A model generated the notes under the pieces. The model did not search any database. It saw nothing but the letters and a program-made list of their open reading frames with translations, and was not told where the DNA came from. Positions 7,040 through 15,310 of a stretch of DNA of 62,774 nt are shown here, in pieces. Every line of letters begins with the position of its first letter. The first letter of the stretch is position 1. Made by a program: the position numbers and the translations under genes. Source of the DNA: Streptomyces neyagawaensis (GTDB taxonomy: Bacteria; Actinomycetota; Actinomycetes; Streptomycetales; Streptomycetaceae); contig NZ_JAMGBG010000121.1 of NCBI RefSeq assembly GCF_023516595.1, forward strand, positions 1 through 62,774, in the 5' to 3' direction.

Positions 7040-8572
7040 CTACTCGGCGCTCATGATGACCTCGGCCGCCGCTCGTCCGCAGACCCGCGCCGCTCCGTGG
7101 GTGGCGACATGGAGGGCGCCGCGGGGCGGTGACTGGGGGACACCCATCTCGACGACGATGGTGTCGGGGCGGGTGGTGAGGAGGACGTCGAGGGCGTCAC
7201 TCATCCAGGGATGGCGGTGCTCGTCGCGGACCACGGCGACGATGCGCCGGGTACCTGCCACCGCGAGGGCGGAGGCGCCGGCGCTGTCACCCGCGAAGGT
7301 GCCGGTCTCGGTGCCGGGAAGGAACCGCGCGAGTTCCGCGCCCACGCCCCAAGGGGTCTCGTCGCCGACGGCGATGTTCGCCACCGGGGTGAAGGCCGCG
7401 ACATACAGGGGCTGGACGGGGGGCTCGTACGGCAGCGGGGCGAAGGTCGCCCTCAGCGCGCGTCGGGCGGCCACGAGGCCGACCTCACCCAGGTCGGCTC
7501 GCCCGGCGTCCGCTTCCCGGCCGTCCGCTCCCCCGGTCGCCCGGCGAGTCCACCCGGCCAGGGCCCGGACCCGGTTCGCCGCGTCCGCCAGGCGTTCCTC
7601 GGGGAGGGTGCCCGACCGCACGGCGGCGACCAGGGCGTCCCGCAGGCGCCGTACGGTCTCGTCGTCGGCGAGGCCGCCTCCCACGCAGATCGCGTCGGCA
7701 CCGGCGGCCAGGGCGAGGACACTGCCGTGCTCAATGCCGTACGTACCGGCGATGGCCCGCATCTCCATGCCGTCCGTGACGATGAGGCCCTCATAGCCCA
7801 GCTCGCCACGGAGCAGATCGGTGAGGATGCCGTGGGACAGGGTGGCCGGGCGGTCGGGGTCGAGGGCCGGGACGAGGATGTGGGCGCTCATGATGGCGCG
7901 GGTGCCGGCGGTGATGGCGGCGTGGAAGGGAGCCAGTTCGCGGGCCTCGACCAGGGGGCGGTCGGCGTCGATGCGGGGCAGGGCCAGGTGGGAGTCGACG
8001 GCGGTGTCGCCGTGGCCCGGGAAGTGCTTGGTGCAGGCGGCGACCCCGGCGGCCTGGAGGCCGGTGACATAGGCGGCCGTGTGGCGGGCGACCAGATCGG
8101 GATCGGCGCCGAAGGAGCGGACGCCGATGACGGGGTTCGCCGGGTTGGAGTTCACATCGGCGGAGGGGGCCCAGTTGAAGGTGACGCCGCATTCGGCGAG
8201 GCGGCGACCGAGGGCGAAGGCCACGTCCCGCGTGAGGTCGACGTCGTCGACGGCACCCAGGGCGTGGTTGCCGGGGACGGAGGAGCCGGTGCGGACCTCC
8301 AGACGGGTGACGTCGCCGCCCTCCTCGTCGATCGCGACCAGGACGTCCTCGCGCTCGGCGCGCAACTGGGCGGTGAGAGCGGAGAGTTGTTCGGGGGAGG
8401 TGATGTTACGGCCGAAGAGGCCGACGGAGGCGAGGCCCTCGCCGAGGCGGCGCAGCAGCCAGTCGGGGGCGGCGGTGCCCGCGAATCCGGGCTGGAGGAC
8501 CGTCAGCGCGTCCCGGGTGAGGGCGTCCGGCCCCGAGTGGGAGCCGGTCGAGCCGGTGGCGAATGTCGTCAT
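7040..8572 (-). CDS. dasD: Intracellular beta-N-acetylglucosaminidase, GH3 family (DasD)
   Basis: 510-residue glycoside hydrolase family 3 protein, last gene of the das transport cluster. NagZ-type marks: IDEEGGDVTR (81-90), the KHFPGHGDT motif (182-190) whose His/Asp act as acid-base pair in NagZ enzymes, and VTDGMEM with nucleophile D267. No signal peptide is seen, so it acts in the cytoplasm on chito-oligosaccharides delivered by DasABC, giving N-acetylglucosamine. It starts 7 bases after dasC, so it is co-transcribed. The C-terminal 150 residues are a variable accessory domain. The symbol follows the S. coelicolor gene in this position. Confidence 0.9.
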   Translation of the reverse strand: MTTFATGSTGSHSGPDALTRDALTVLQPGFAGTAAPDWLLRRLGEGLASVGLFGRNITSPEQLSALTAQLRAEREDVLVAIDEEGGDVTRLEVRTGSSVPGNHALGAVDDVDLTRDVAFALGRRLAECGVTFNWAPSADVNSNPANPVIGVRSFGADPDLVARHTAAYVTGLQAAGVAACTKHFPGHGDTAVDSHLALPRIDADRPLVEARELAPFHAAITAGTRAIMSAHILVPALDPDRPATLSHGILTDLLRGELGYEGLIVTDGMEMRAIAGTYGIEHGSVLALAAGADAICVGGGLADDETVRRLRDALVAAVRSGTLPEERLADAANRVRALAGWTRRATGGADGREADAGRADLGEVGLVAARRALRATFAPLPYEPPVQPLYVAAFTPVANIAVGDETPWGVGAELARFLPGTETGTFAGDSAGASALAVAGTRRIVAVVRDEHRHPWMSDALDVLLTTRPDTIVVEMGVPQSPPRGALHVATHGAARVCGRAAAEVIMSAE

Positions 8573-8579
8573 CGGGTGG

Positions 8580-9422
8580 TTATCCCTTCACGGCGCCCGC
8601 GGTGAGGCCCGCGGCCATCTTGCGCTGGACGAGGAGGAAGAGGACGACGATCGGCACGGCCATCATGGTGGAGCCGGCCATCATCGGGGCGTATTCGGTG
8701 CCGTGTTTGGTGGTGAAGTTGCCGAGCCACACGGTGGCGGTCTGGTTCTGCTGGCTCATCAGCATCAGGGCGTACAGGTACTCGTTCCACGCCTGGATGA
8801 AGCCGTAGACCGAGGTCGCCACCATGCCGGGCGCGAGCAGGGGGAAGACCACGCGGAGGAAGGCGGTGGTGCGGGAGCAACCGTCGACCATGGCGGCCTC
8901 CTCCAGCTCACGCGGGATGTTGACGATGAAGCCGCGCAGGGTCCACACCGTGAACGGGAGGATGAACGTCAGATAGGTGATGATGAGGCCGGTGAGGCGG
9001 TCGTACTGGCCCAGGTCGTTCAGGAGCAGGAACACCGGGATGATCATCGCGACCAGCGGGACCATCTGTACGGCCAGGATGCCGACGATCACCACCTTCC
9101 GGCCGCGGAAGGCGAAGCGGGAGATGGCGAGGGCCGCCAGCATGCCGACGACGATACCGATCACGACGACCGTCAGGGACACCACGAGGCTGCGGCCCAC
9201 GGGGCCCCAGAAGTCGGCGATGTCCAGCGCGCGGCTGAAGTTGGAGAAGGTGACGGACGTCGGCAGGAGGCTCGGGTCCGGGTCGATGGCGTCTTTGGCC
9301 GGTTTGAACGCGGTGTTCAGCATCCAGTAGACCGGGAAGCCGGCCGTGACGAAGACGAGGAGGCCGAGGAGGTTCCAGCCGAGCCTGGACCCGCGGCGAC
9401 CGGAGGCAGTGGCTGTGCTCAT
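8580..9422 (-). CDS. dasC: Chitobiose ABC transporter permease DasC
   Basis: 280-residue inner-membrane permease (MalG-type, binding-protein-dependent transport family). Six membrane segments are expected. The ATPase-contact EAA loop reads ELEEAAMVDGCSRTTAFLRV (about 190-209). It pairs with DasB to form the channel for N,N'-diacetylchitobiose. Its start overlaps the dasB stop in ATGA, so translation is coupled. No ATPase gene is in the window; in Streptomyces the shared MsiK ATPase energises such importers, which is knowledge of the family rather than seen here. Confidence 0.93.
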   Translation of the reverse strand: MSTATASGRRGSRLGWNLLGLLVFVTAGFPVYWMLNTAFKPAKDAIDPDPSLLPTSVTFSNFSRALDIADFWGPVGRSLVVSLTVVVIGIVVGMLAALAISRFAFRGRKVVIVGILAVQMVPLVAMIIPVFLLLNDLGQYDRLTGLIITYLTFILPFTVWTLRGFIVNIPRELEEAAMVDGCSRTTAFLRVVFPLLAPGMVATSVYGFIQAWNEYLYALMLMSQQNQTATVWLGNFTTKHGTEYAPMMAGSTMMAVPIVVLFLLVQRKMAAGLTAGAVKG

Positions 9423-10411
9423 TCGACCTCTCCGATCTTCAGCATCTGGCGCATGTAGACGCCGATCACGCCGAGCAGCAACAGCACGGTGAGGAGTGCG
9501 ATCGCGGAGCCCTGCGCGTAGTCGTTGACCACGAAGGCCCTGTCGTACGAGTAGGTGGTGAGCAGTTGGAACTCGGCCTCCGGGTGGCCGTTGCGCATCA
9601 CGAAGACCTGCGGGAAGACACCCATGTCCCAGATGACGGAGAGCGTCGTGAGCATCACGACGATCGGCTTCAGGATGGGGAGGGTGACGTAGCGGAAGAC
9701 GCCCCACGCGCCGGCGCCGTCCAGGCGGGCGGCCTCCTCCATCTCCTTCGGCACCTGGGTGAGTCCGGCGCTGAGGGTGATGACCACGAACGGCACGGCG
9801 CCCCACACCACCAGCAGTGTGATGACGGCGAGTCCTTCGGGGCCGCTCGCGAACCAGTTGTGGCCGATCATGTCGACGCCGGGGAGCTTGCTGAGGAGCG
9901 CGTTGAAGATGCCGTAGTCGGAATCGAAGAGCCACTTGAAGACGGTGGTGGCCACGATGATCGGCATGCCCCAACTCGCCACGAGCGCGATGTTGATGAG
10001 GGTCTTCACCCAGCCGGAGACCCGCTGGAGCAGGAGCGCGATCAGCATGCCGATCACCATGGTGAAGATGACGCAGGCTGCGGCGAAGACGATGGTCCGT
10101 ACGACGACCGTCCAGAACTCGCTGTCGCCCAGCACCTTGGCGAAGTTGTCGAAGCCGACCGACTCCGCCGGCTGGAAACCCCACAGCTGGGACTGGCCGA
10201 ACGTCTGGAAGGAGAGGGTGACCAGACGGACCAGCGGATAGCCGAGGACGACGGCGAGGATCAGCAGGCAGGGGGCAAGGAGCGCCCAAGGGACAGCGGC
10301 GCCACCGGAACGCTTCGTGCCGGAGGCCCGGCCCGCGGCGGCGGGCGGCGCCGGTGGTACCTGCCGCGGTGGCGGCACCTTGGTCGGAGTGGTCGTATCT
10401 GCGGCACTCAT
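9419..10411 (-). CDS. dasB: Chitobiose ABC transporter permease DasB
   Basis: 330-residue permease (MalF-type). A Pro/Ala-rich cytoplasmic N-terminus of about 40 residues precedes six membrane segments. The EAA loop is KEMEEAARLDGAGAWGVFRY. It is located between dasA (262 bases upstream) and dasC (4-base overlap). The gap to dasA contains a very stable hairpin and a copy of a dispersed repeat. This probably lets the binding protein be made in excess over the permeases. Confidence 0.93.
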   Translation of the reverse strand: MSAADTTTPTKVPPPRQVPPAPPAAAGRASGTKRSGGAAVPWALLAPCLLILAVVLGYPLVRLVTLSFQTFGQSQLWGFQPAESVGFDNFAKVLGDSEFWTVVVRTIVFAAACVIFTMVIGMLIALLLQRVSGWVKTLINIALVASWGMPIIVATTVFKWLFDSDYGIFNALLSKLPGVDMIGHNWFASGPEGLAVITLLVVWGAVPFVVITLSAGLTQVPKEMEEAARLDGAGAWGVFRYVTLPILKPIVVMLTTLSVIWDMGVFPQVFVMRNGHPEAEFQLLTTYSYDRAFVVNDYAQGSAIALLTVLLLLGVIGVYMRQMLKIGEVE

Positions 10412-10506
10412 CGCGCGCTCCTAAAGCAAATGAAGAGGGGGGCCGATCAGCGCCCCGCCCGCCTCGCCCCGTAGGGAGCCGGGCGGTGAAGCACCCGAAG
10501 AGAGGT

Positions 10507-10534
10507 GCGGGGAGCCGCGCGACCAGCCACGACG
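10507..10534. repeat. Dispersed 28-bp repeat, copy 1
   Basis: 28 bases starting GCGGGGAGCCGCGCGACC and ending CCACGACG. It matches 24 of 28 positions with 15283-15310. Both copies are non-coding, adjoin a small hairpin on their left side and continue into a related GC-rich tail. I recall this sequence type as frequent between Streptomyces genes, but cannot check that here. Confidence 0.65.
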
Positions 10535-10623
10535 CACGGCCTGCGCCCCCGCGCCCCGTCGCGGCACTGTCGTGATGCACCCGCCGGTTCGCCTCATGGC
10601 ACCCACCGGTCGGGGCTGTGGCA

Positions 10624-10666
10624 CCCCCGGTCGGGCCCGGCCCACGACGCCGGGCCCGACCGGGGG
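10624..10666 (-). terminator. Hairpin between dasA and dasBC
   Basis: Perfect 17-bp stem CCCCCGGTCGGGCCCGG (10624-10640) with CCGGGCCCGACCGGGGG (10650-10666), seven bases past the dasA stop. It could be a partial terminator or an mRNA 3' stabiliser giving more DasA than DasBC. Confidence 0.75.
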
Positions 10667-10673
10667 TCGACCG

Positions 10674-11951
10674 TCACTTGGTGTTGATGACCTTGTCGAT
10701 CGCGGCGTCCGCGTCCTTCGCGGCTTCCTCGACCGTCTTCTTGCCGGTGCCGATGTTCTGGAGCATGGTCTGGAGGATCTGGGCCTTCTCGACCTGGCCC
10801 CAGCCGGGCGCCATCGGGACGAACCAGTTGGACTCGGCCGCGGTGGCCGGGACCGCCGTCGCCTGGTCGTCCTTGAGGGTGGCGAGGTCGGTCTTGTTGT
10901 TGGGCAGGTTGCCCTTCTCCATCAGGCCCTTCTGGCCGGCGGGGCCGGTGAAGGCGTTGATCCATTCGGCCGCGACACCCTGCGCGTCGGACTTCACGGG
11001 GACGGCGAGGTCGGAGCCGCCGAGGAAGACGGGCAGGTTCTTGCCGGACGGGCCGGGCATCACGAAGTTCTCGACGTGACCGGCGAGCTTGCCGGTCTTG
11101 TCGTTCTCCTTGGCCGCGGCGGTCGCGCCCTCCCAGGCGGGAGCGAAGATCATGCCGGACTTGCCCTGGCCGTAGACGATGTACCGGTCCGACTCGTCCT
11201 TGGTCTTGTCGCCGTGCATGTAGCTGTCGACGACGTTCTGGAACTCCTTGAGGCCCTTGACGGACTCCGGGGAGGAGAGGCTGGCCTTCCACTGACCGCC
11301 CGACTCGACGGCGATGGAGCCGCCGGCGTCGTAGACGAAGGACATGGCCGCGTACCAGTCGCGGGTGGGCTGGTACCAGGCGCTGAACTTGTCGCCCCGC
11401 TTCTTCTGGACCTTGTCGAGGGCGGCGGTCAGCTCGTCGTACGTCTTCGGCGGGGACTTGACGCCCACGGCGGCGAAGACGTCCTTGCGCCAGTTGGCGA
11501 CGCGGCCACCGGCGTAGTACGGGACGCCGTAGGTCTTGCCCTCGTAGGTCACGGAGGCCTTGAGGCCGTCGAGCCAGGCGCCGGAGTTGTCGAACTTCGC
11601 CGGGTCCACGGGGGCGAAGGCGCCCTTGACCATGTAGGCGAGCATCTCGGTGTTGCCCATCTCGACGACGTCGGGGGCCTTGTCGGTGGCGAGGACGGCG
11701 TCCAGCTTGGCGTTCTTGTCGGGCCAGCCGTAGTACTCGTGCTTGATCGTGATGCCGGGGTGCTTCTTCTTGACCGAGGCGTCGGCGGCCTTGACCAGTT
11801 CCGGCCAGTTGTTCTGCGCGTCGACCGTGAGCCAAACGGTCAGTTCCTTGGTGTCGGCCGCCTTGTCCGAGCCCCCGCTCTCGCCCCCGCACGCCGCGAT
11901 GGAGACCATCATGCCCGCGATACAGATCGCGGTTGTCAGCTTGCGCTTCAC
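10674..11951 (-). CDS. dasA: Chitobiose-binding lipoprotein DasA
   Basis: 425-residue extracytoplasmic solute-binding protein (family 1 sugar type). The signal peptide VKRKLTTAICIAGMMVSIAA is followed by the lipobox cysteine C21, so it is anchored to the outer face of the membrane. The mature part has the usual two-lobed fold, with aromatic residues expected to stack on sugars (EYYGWPDKN, GVPYYAGGR, WYQPTRDWYAAM). It delivers N,N'-diacetylchitobiose to DasBC. GTG 11951 follows GGAGG. The leader carries a tandem 16-base duplication overlapping the SD, and dre sites lie upstream. It is divergent from dasR. Confidence 0.94.
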   Translation of the reverse strand: MKRKLTTAICIAGMMVSIAACGGESGGSDKAADTKELTVWLTVDAQNNWPELVKAADASVKKKHPGITIKHEYYGWPDKNAKLDAVLATDKAPDVVEMGNTEMLAYMVKGAFAPVDPAKFDNSGAWLDGLKASVTYEGKTYGVPYYAGGRVANWRKDVFAAVGVKSPPKTYDELTAALDKVQKKRGDKFSAWYQPTRDWYAAMSFVYDAGGSIAVESGGQWKASLSSPESVKGLKEFQNVVDSYMHGDKTKDESDRYIVYGQGKSGMIFAPAWEGATAAAKENDKTGKLAGHVENFVMPGPSGKNLPVFLGGSDLAVPVKSDAQGVAAEWINAFTGPAGQKGLMEKGNLPNNKTDLATLKDDQATAVPATAAESNWFVPMAPGWGQVEKAQILQTMLQNIGTGKKTVEEAAKDADAAIDKVINTK

Positions 11952-11958
11952 GCCACCC

Positions 11959-11989
11959 TCCTCAGGGATGCCATTCCTCAGGGATGCCA
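11959..11989 (-). repeat. Tandem duplication in dasA leader
   Basis: TCCTCAGGGATGCCA occurs at 11959-11973 and again at 11975-11989, a period of 16. On the dasA-sense strand each copy ends in CCTGAGGA. The proximal one merges with the dasA SD, and the distal one is followed by ATG. Confidence 0.85.
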
Positions 11990-12048
11990 CAAACCCCCCT
12001 GCTCCCCGCGGTGACAGACGTACCGAGCATGGGGCCGGGACCTGGACC

Positions 12049-12064
12049 AATGGTGTAGACCAGT
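12049..12064. promoter_or_regulatory. DasR operator (dre) of dasA
   Basis: AATGGTGTAGACCAGT matches the dre consensus at 14 of 16 positions, about 100 bases before the dasA start. A weaker dyad TTGGCTCAGACCAA lies at 12075-12088. Two operator elements before dasA agree with what is known in S. coelicolor. Confidence 0.85.
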
Positions 12065-12197
12065 ACGCCGGAGCTTGGCTCAGACCAATCGGCGTGTCAA
12101 GGGTGTGCGAACCCGCTCTCACCAGCCGTTATGCGACCTACATATGCAAGAACCTTTATGTAAGAAGGCAGCGAAAACCGAGCGCTTGAGTCACACT

Positions 12198-12263
12198 CGT
12201 CGGGTAGACCACTGCACCTTCCCGGAGTAGACCAGCGGAGCCCCCTCCATGGACTAGACCAGC
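12198..12263. promoter_or_regulatory. Cluster of three DasR-like half-sites before dasR
   Basis: Three copies of TAGACCA with a good right half occur at 12205-12213 (TAGACCACT), 12228-12236 (TAGACCAGC) and 12255-12263 (TAGACCAGC), spaced 23 and 27 bases. The third extends to TGGACTAGACCAGC, about 12 of 16 dre positions. They lie 60-120 bases before the dasR start. Autoregulation of dasR by tandem weak operators is the likely meaning; binding itself is inferred. Confidence 0.6.
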
Positions 12264-12319
12264 GGGGGCTGTGCGGGTATACAGAAGGATCACGCCACTA
12301 GGAGCCGGGAAGGCGGAGC

Positions 12320-13084
12320 ATGAGCACCGACGTCAGCAGTGCGGAGAACGAGAACGGGGCGAACGTCCGTACCGCGCGTGTGCCCAAGTACTACCGCCTG
12401 AAGAAGCACCTGCTCGACATGACCGAAACACTGCCGCCGGGCACGCCGGTCCCCCCGGAGCGGACGCTCGCCGCCGAGTTCGACACCTCGCGCACGACCG
12501 TGCGGCAGGCGCTGCAGGAACTGGTGGTCGAGGGGCGTCTGGAGCGCATCCAGGGCAAGGGCACGTTCGTCGCCAAGCCGAAGGTCTCCCAGGCCCTGCA
12601 ACTGACCTCGTACACCGAGGACATGCGTGCCCAGGGTCTGGAACCGACCTCCCAACTGCTGGACATCGGCTACGTCACCGCGGACGACACCCTCGCCGGG
12701 CTGCTGGACATCACAGCGGGCGGACGGGTCTTGCGGATCGAGCGGCTCCGCATGGCGAACGGCGAGCCGATGGCCATCGAGACGACCCATCTGTCCGCCA
12801 AGCGCTTCCCCGCCCTGCGCAGGTCACTGGTCAAGTACACGTCCCTCTACACCGCGCTGGCCGAGGTGTACGACGTCCATCTCGCCGAGGCCGAGGAGAC
12901 CATCGAGACCTCGCTGGCCACCCCGCGTGAGGCCGGCCTGCTCGGCACGGACGTGGGCCTGCCGATGCTGATGCTCTCCCGCCACTCCGTGGACAAGGAG
13001 GGACAGCCGGTGGAATGGGTGCGGTCCGTCTACCGGGGCGACCGCTACAAGTTCGTGGCACGCCTGAAGCGCCCGCAGGACTGA
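12320..13084 (+). CDS. dasR: GntR/HutC-family regulator DasR
   Basis: 254-residue global repressor of aminosugar metabolism, chitin use, development and antibiotic genes in Streptomyces. The N-terminal winged helix-turn-helix (about 20-90) includes VPPERTLAAEFDTSRTTVRQ and GRLERIQGKGTFVA. The C-terminal UTRA ligand domain (about 100-250) binds glucosamine-6-phosphate or N-acetylglucosamine-6-phosphate, which releases DNA. ATG 12320 follows GGAAGGCGGAG. The divergent dasA promoter and the dre sites in the gap fit direct control of the locus. Confidence 0.96.
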   Translation: MSTDVSSAENENGANVRTARVPKYYRLKKHLLDMTETLPPGTPVPPERTLAAEFDTSRTTVRQALQELVVEGRLERIQGKGTFVAKPKVSQALQLTSYTEDMRAQGLEPTSQLLDIGYVTADDTLAGLLDITAGGRVLRIERLRMANGEPMAIETTHLSAKRFPALRRSLVKYTSLYTALAEVYDVHLAEAEETIETSLATPREAGLLGTDVGLPMLMLSRHSVDKEGQPVEWVRSVYRGDRYKFVARLKRPQD

Positions 13085-13090
13085 CCGGTC

Positions 13091-13150
13091 CACGGCGATC
13101 GATCCTCGCGGCGGCGACCGATCCTCTGTGGCGGTCACCGATCCCTCGCG
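13091..13150. repeat. Three degenerate 20-bp tandem repeats
   Basis: Directly after the dasR stop come three units of 20 bases: CACGGCGATCGATCCTCGCG, GCGGCGACCGATCCTCTGTG and GCGGTCACCGATCCCTCGCG. They share the core GGCGACCGATCC. No gene covers them. Confidence 0.7.
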
Positions 13151-13320
13151 ACGGCAGCCGTCCCGTGCGTCGTCTCCGGCGCACGGGCCGCGGTCGAGCC
13201 GCGGTAGGGACGCAGCACCTCCGCAAATCCGTTATGCGAACAGGGGTTACGCGCAGCGGAGCAGTCCCTTAGATTTCCTGCGCATTACTCAGGTGATCAG
13301 TGAGGGGACGGAGCCCTGGT

Positions 13321-13602
13321 ATGTCCAATGCGCCCGACGTGAAATCACCGGAGACACCGGCGGTGACACCTGTCAGAGTGGTCATCGCCCTGTTCCTGTT
13401 CGCCCCGTTCGTGGCGATGCTCTGGGTCGGTTCGTACGCCAAGACGGACCCCGCGTTCATCGGCATCCCGTTCTTCTACTGGTACCAGATGGCCTGGGTG
13501 CTGATCTCCACGGCGCTCACGGCCACCGCCTACGTGCTGTGGCAGCGTGACCAGCGAGCCCGCAGGTCCGCGCGGTCCCAGGACGGGGGTGTCGCGCAGT
13601 GA
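13321..13602 (+). CDS. DUF3311 small membrane protein, symporter partner
   Basis: 93-residue protein with two hydrophobic segments (about 20-38 and 55-77) separated by a short polar loop containing FIGIPFFYWYQMAW, typical of DUF3311. Members of this family are regularly encoded just before a sodium:solute symporter, as here, where its TGA overlaps the symporter GTG. It is thus probably a small subunit or assembly partner of that transporter. ATG 13321 follows GGGGACGGAG. Function is not directly known. Confidence 0.8.
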   Translation: MSNAPDVKSPETPAVTPVRVVIALFLFAPFVAMLWVGSYAKTDPAFIGIPFFYWYQMAWVLISTALTATAYVLWQRDQRARRSARSQDGGVAQ

Positions 13603-15227
13603 AGGACGGCGTGAACGGCGTGGCACTCGCCGTCTTCATCTTCTTCTTCCTGGCCGTCACGGTGATGGGCTTCATGGCCGCCCGCTGGCGCAAGGCCGAG
13701 AACGAGCACAGCCTCGACGAATGGGGCCTGGGCGGACGGTCGTTCGGCACCTGGATCACCTGGTTCCTGCTCGGCGGCGACCTCTACACCGCGTACACCT
13801 TCGTCGCCGTACCGGCGGCGATCTACGCGGCGGGCGCGGCCGGCTTCTTCGCGGTGCCCTACACGATCCTGGTCTACCCGCTCATCTTCACGTTCCTGCC
13901 CCGCCTGTGGTCGGTGTCGCACCGGCACGGGTACGTGACCACGTCGGACTTCGTCCGCGGACGCTTCGGCTCGAAGGGCCTGTCGCTGGCGGTGGCCCTG
14001 ACCGGCATTCTGGCAACGATGCCATACATCGCCCTCCAGCTCGTCGGCATCCAGGCCGTGCTGGACGTGATGGGCGTCGGCGGCGGCGAGAACACCAACT
14101 GGTTCATCAAGGACCTGCCGCTGCTGATCGCCTTCGGCGTCCTGGCCGCGTACACCTACTCCTCCGGCCTCCGCGCCCCCGCGCTGATCGCGTTCGTGAA
14201 GGACACGCTGATCTACATCGTCATCGCGGTGGCGATCATCTACATCCCGATCAAGCTGGGCGGCTTCGACGACATCTTCGCCAAGGCGACCGAGGCGTAC
14301 GCCCAGACCAATCCGGCGACGGGCGCGCCGCGCGGGGCCCTGGTCCCGGGCGACGCCAACCAGTGGACGTACGCGACCCTGGCCCTCGGCTCGGCGCTCG
14401 CGCTCTTCATGTACCCGCACTCGATCACCGCGACGCTGTCCTCCAAGAGCCGCGAGGTGATCCGCCGCAACACCACGATTCTGCCGCTGTACTCGCTGAT
14501 GCTGGGCCTGCTGGCGTTGCTGGGCTTCATGGCGATCGCGGCCGGAGTCAAGGTGCAGAACGGCCAGTTGGCGATCCCGCAGCTGTTCGAGACCATGTTC
14601 CCGGACTGGTTCGCGGGCGTGGCCTTCGCGGCGATCGGCATCGGCGCGCTGGTGCCGGCAGCGATCATGTCCATCGCCGCGGCGAACCTTTTCACCCGCA
14701 ACATCTACAAGGACTTCATCAAGCCGGACGCCACGCCCGCGCAGGAGACCAAGGTCTCCAAGCTGGTGTCGCTGCTGGTGAAGGTCGGCGCGCTCGTCTT
14801 CGTCCTGACGATGGACAAGACGGTCGCCATCAACTTCCAGCTCCTCGGCGGCATCTGGATCCTCCAGACCTTCCCGGCCCTGGTCGGCGGCCTGTTCACC
14901 CGCTGGTGCCACCGCTGGGCCCTGCTCGCCGGCTGGGCGGTCGGCATGATCTACGGGACGGTCGCCGCGTGGAACGTCTCCTCGCCGACCCAGAAGCACT
15001 TCGGCGGCTCCTCCGCGGAGATCCCCGGCATCGGCGAGATCGGCTACATCGGCCTCACCGCGTTCGTCCTCAACGTCGCCGTCACCGTGGTCCTCACCTT
15101 CGTCCTCCGGGCGGCCAAGGCACCCGACGGCATCGACGAGACCAAGCCGAGCGACTACACGGCCGACGCGGGCGACGCGGGAGTCCAGGTGGAACTGCCT
15201 CCGGCGACGGCGGGTTCGAGCCACTGA
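13599..15227 (+). CDS. Sodium:solute symporter (SSS family)
   Basis: 542-residue membrane transporter of the SSS family with about 13 membrane segments. It shows the family's opening VMGFMAARWRKAENEHSLDE, a central SALALFMYPHSITATLSSKS stretch and AAIMSIAAANLFTRNIYKDF. The substrate cannot be told; relatives carry organic acids, sugars or amino acids with sodium. GTG 13599 overlaps the DUF3311 stop. It lies next to dasR, but no convincing dre was found in its promoter, so a link to aminosugars is not supported. The C-terminus is hydrophilic. Confidence 0.88.
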   Translation: MKDGVNGVALAVFIFFFLAVTVMGFMAARWRKAENEHSLDEWGLGGRSFGTWITWFLLGGDLYTAYTFVAVPAAIYAAGAAGFFAVPYTILVYPLIFTFLPRLWSVSHRHGYVTTSDFVRGRFGSKGLSLAVALTGILATMPYIALQLVGIQAVLDVMGVGGGENTNWFIKDLPLLIAFGVLAAYTYSSGLRAPALIAFVKDTLIYIVIAVAIIYIPIKLGGFDDIFAKATEAYAQTNPATGAPRGALVPGDANQWTYATLALGSALALFMYPHSITATLSSKSREVIRRNTTILPLYSLMLGLLALLGFMAIAAGVKVQNGQLAIPQLFETMFPDWFAGVAFAAIGIGALVPAAIMSIAAANLFTRNIYKDFIKPDATPAQETKVSKLVSLLVKVGALVFVLTMDKTVAINFQLLGGIWILQTFPALVGGLFTRWCHRWALLAGWAVGMIYGTVAAWNVSSPTQKHFGGSSAEIPGIGEIGYIGLTAFVLNVAVTVVLTFVLRAAKAPDGIDETKPSDYTADAGDAGVQVELPPATAGSSH

Positions 15228-15243
15228 AACTCTGACACGCAGA

Positions 15244-15288
15244 CCCCGCGCCCCTTTGAAGGGCCGAAGGCCCACAAGGGGCGCGGGG
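15244..15288. terminator. Two-level hairpin after symporter
   Basis: Outer stem CCCCGCGCCCCTT (15244-15256) with AAGGGGCGCGGGG (15276-15288), inner stem GGGCC-GAA-GGCCC (15261-15273). It follows the symporter stop and runs into repeat copy 2. Confidence 0.8.
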
Positions 15289-15310
15289 AACTGCGCGAGC
15301 AACCACGACG
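15283..15310. repeat. Dispersed 28-bp repeat, copy 2
   Basis: Starts GCGGGGAACTGCGCGAGC and ends CCACGACG. It differs from copy 1 (10507-10534) at four positions. It overlaps the right arm of the terminator stem. Confidence 0.65.

Noticed and set aside
8580..10580. A single long open frame spanning dasC and dasB in one frame, suggesting a fused permease
   Set aside because: The upstream half in that frame is non-coding-like Arg/Pro-rich sequence; dasB is clearly encoded in another frame with an ATGA junction.
13085..13320. DasR control of the DUF3311/symporter operon
   Set aside because: No sequence with both TGGTC and GACCA halves at dre spacing lies in this promoter region, so adjacency to dasR alone does not support it.
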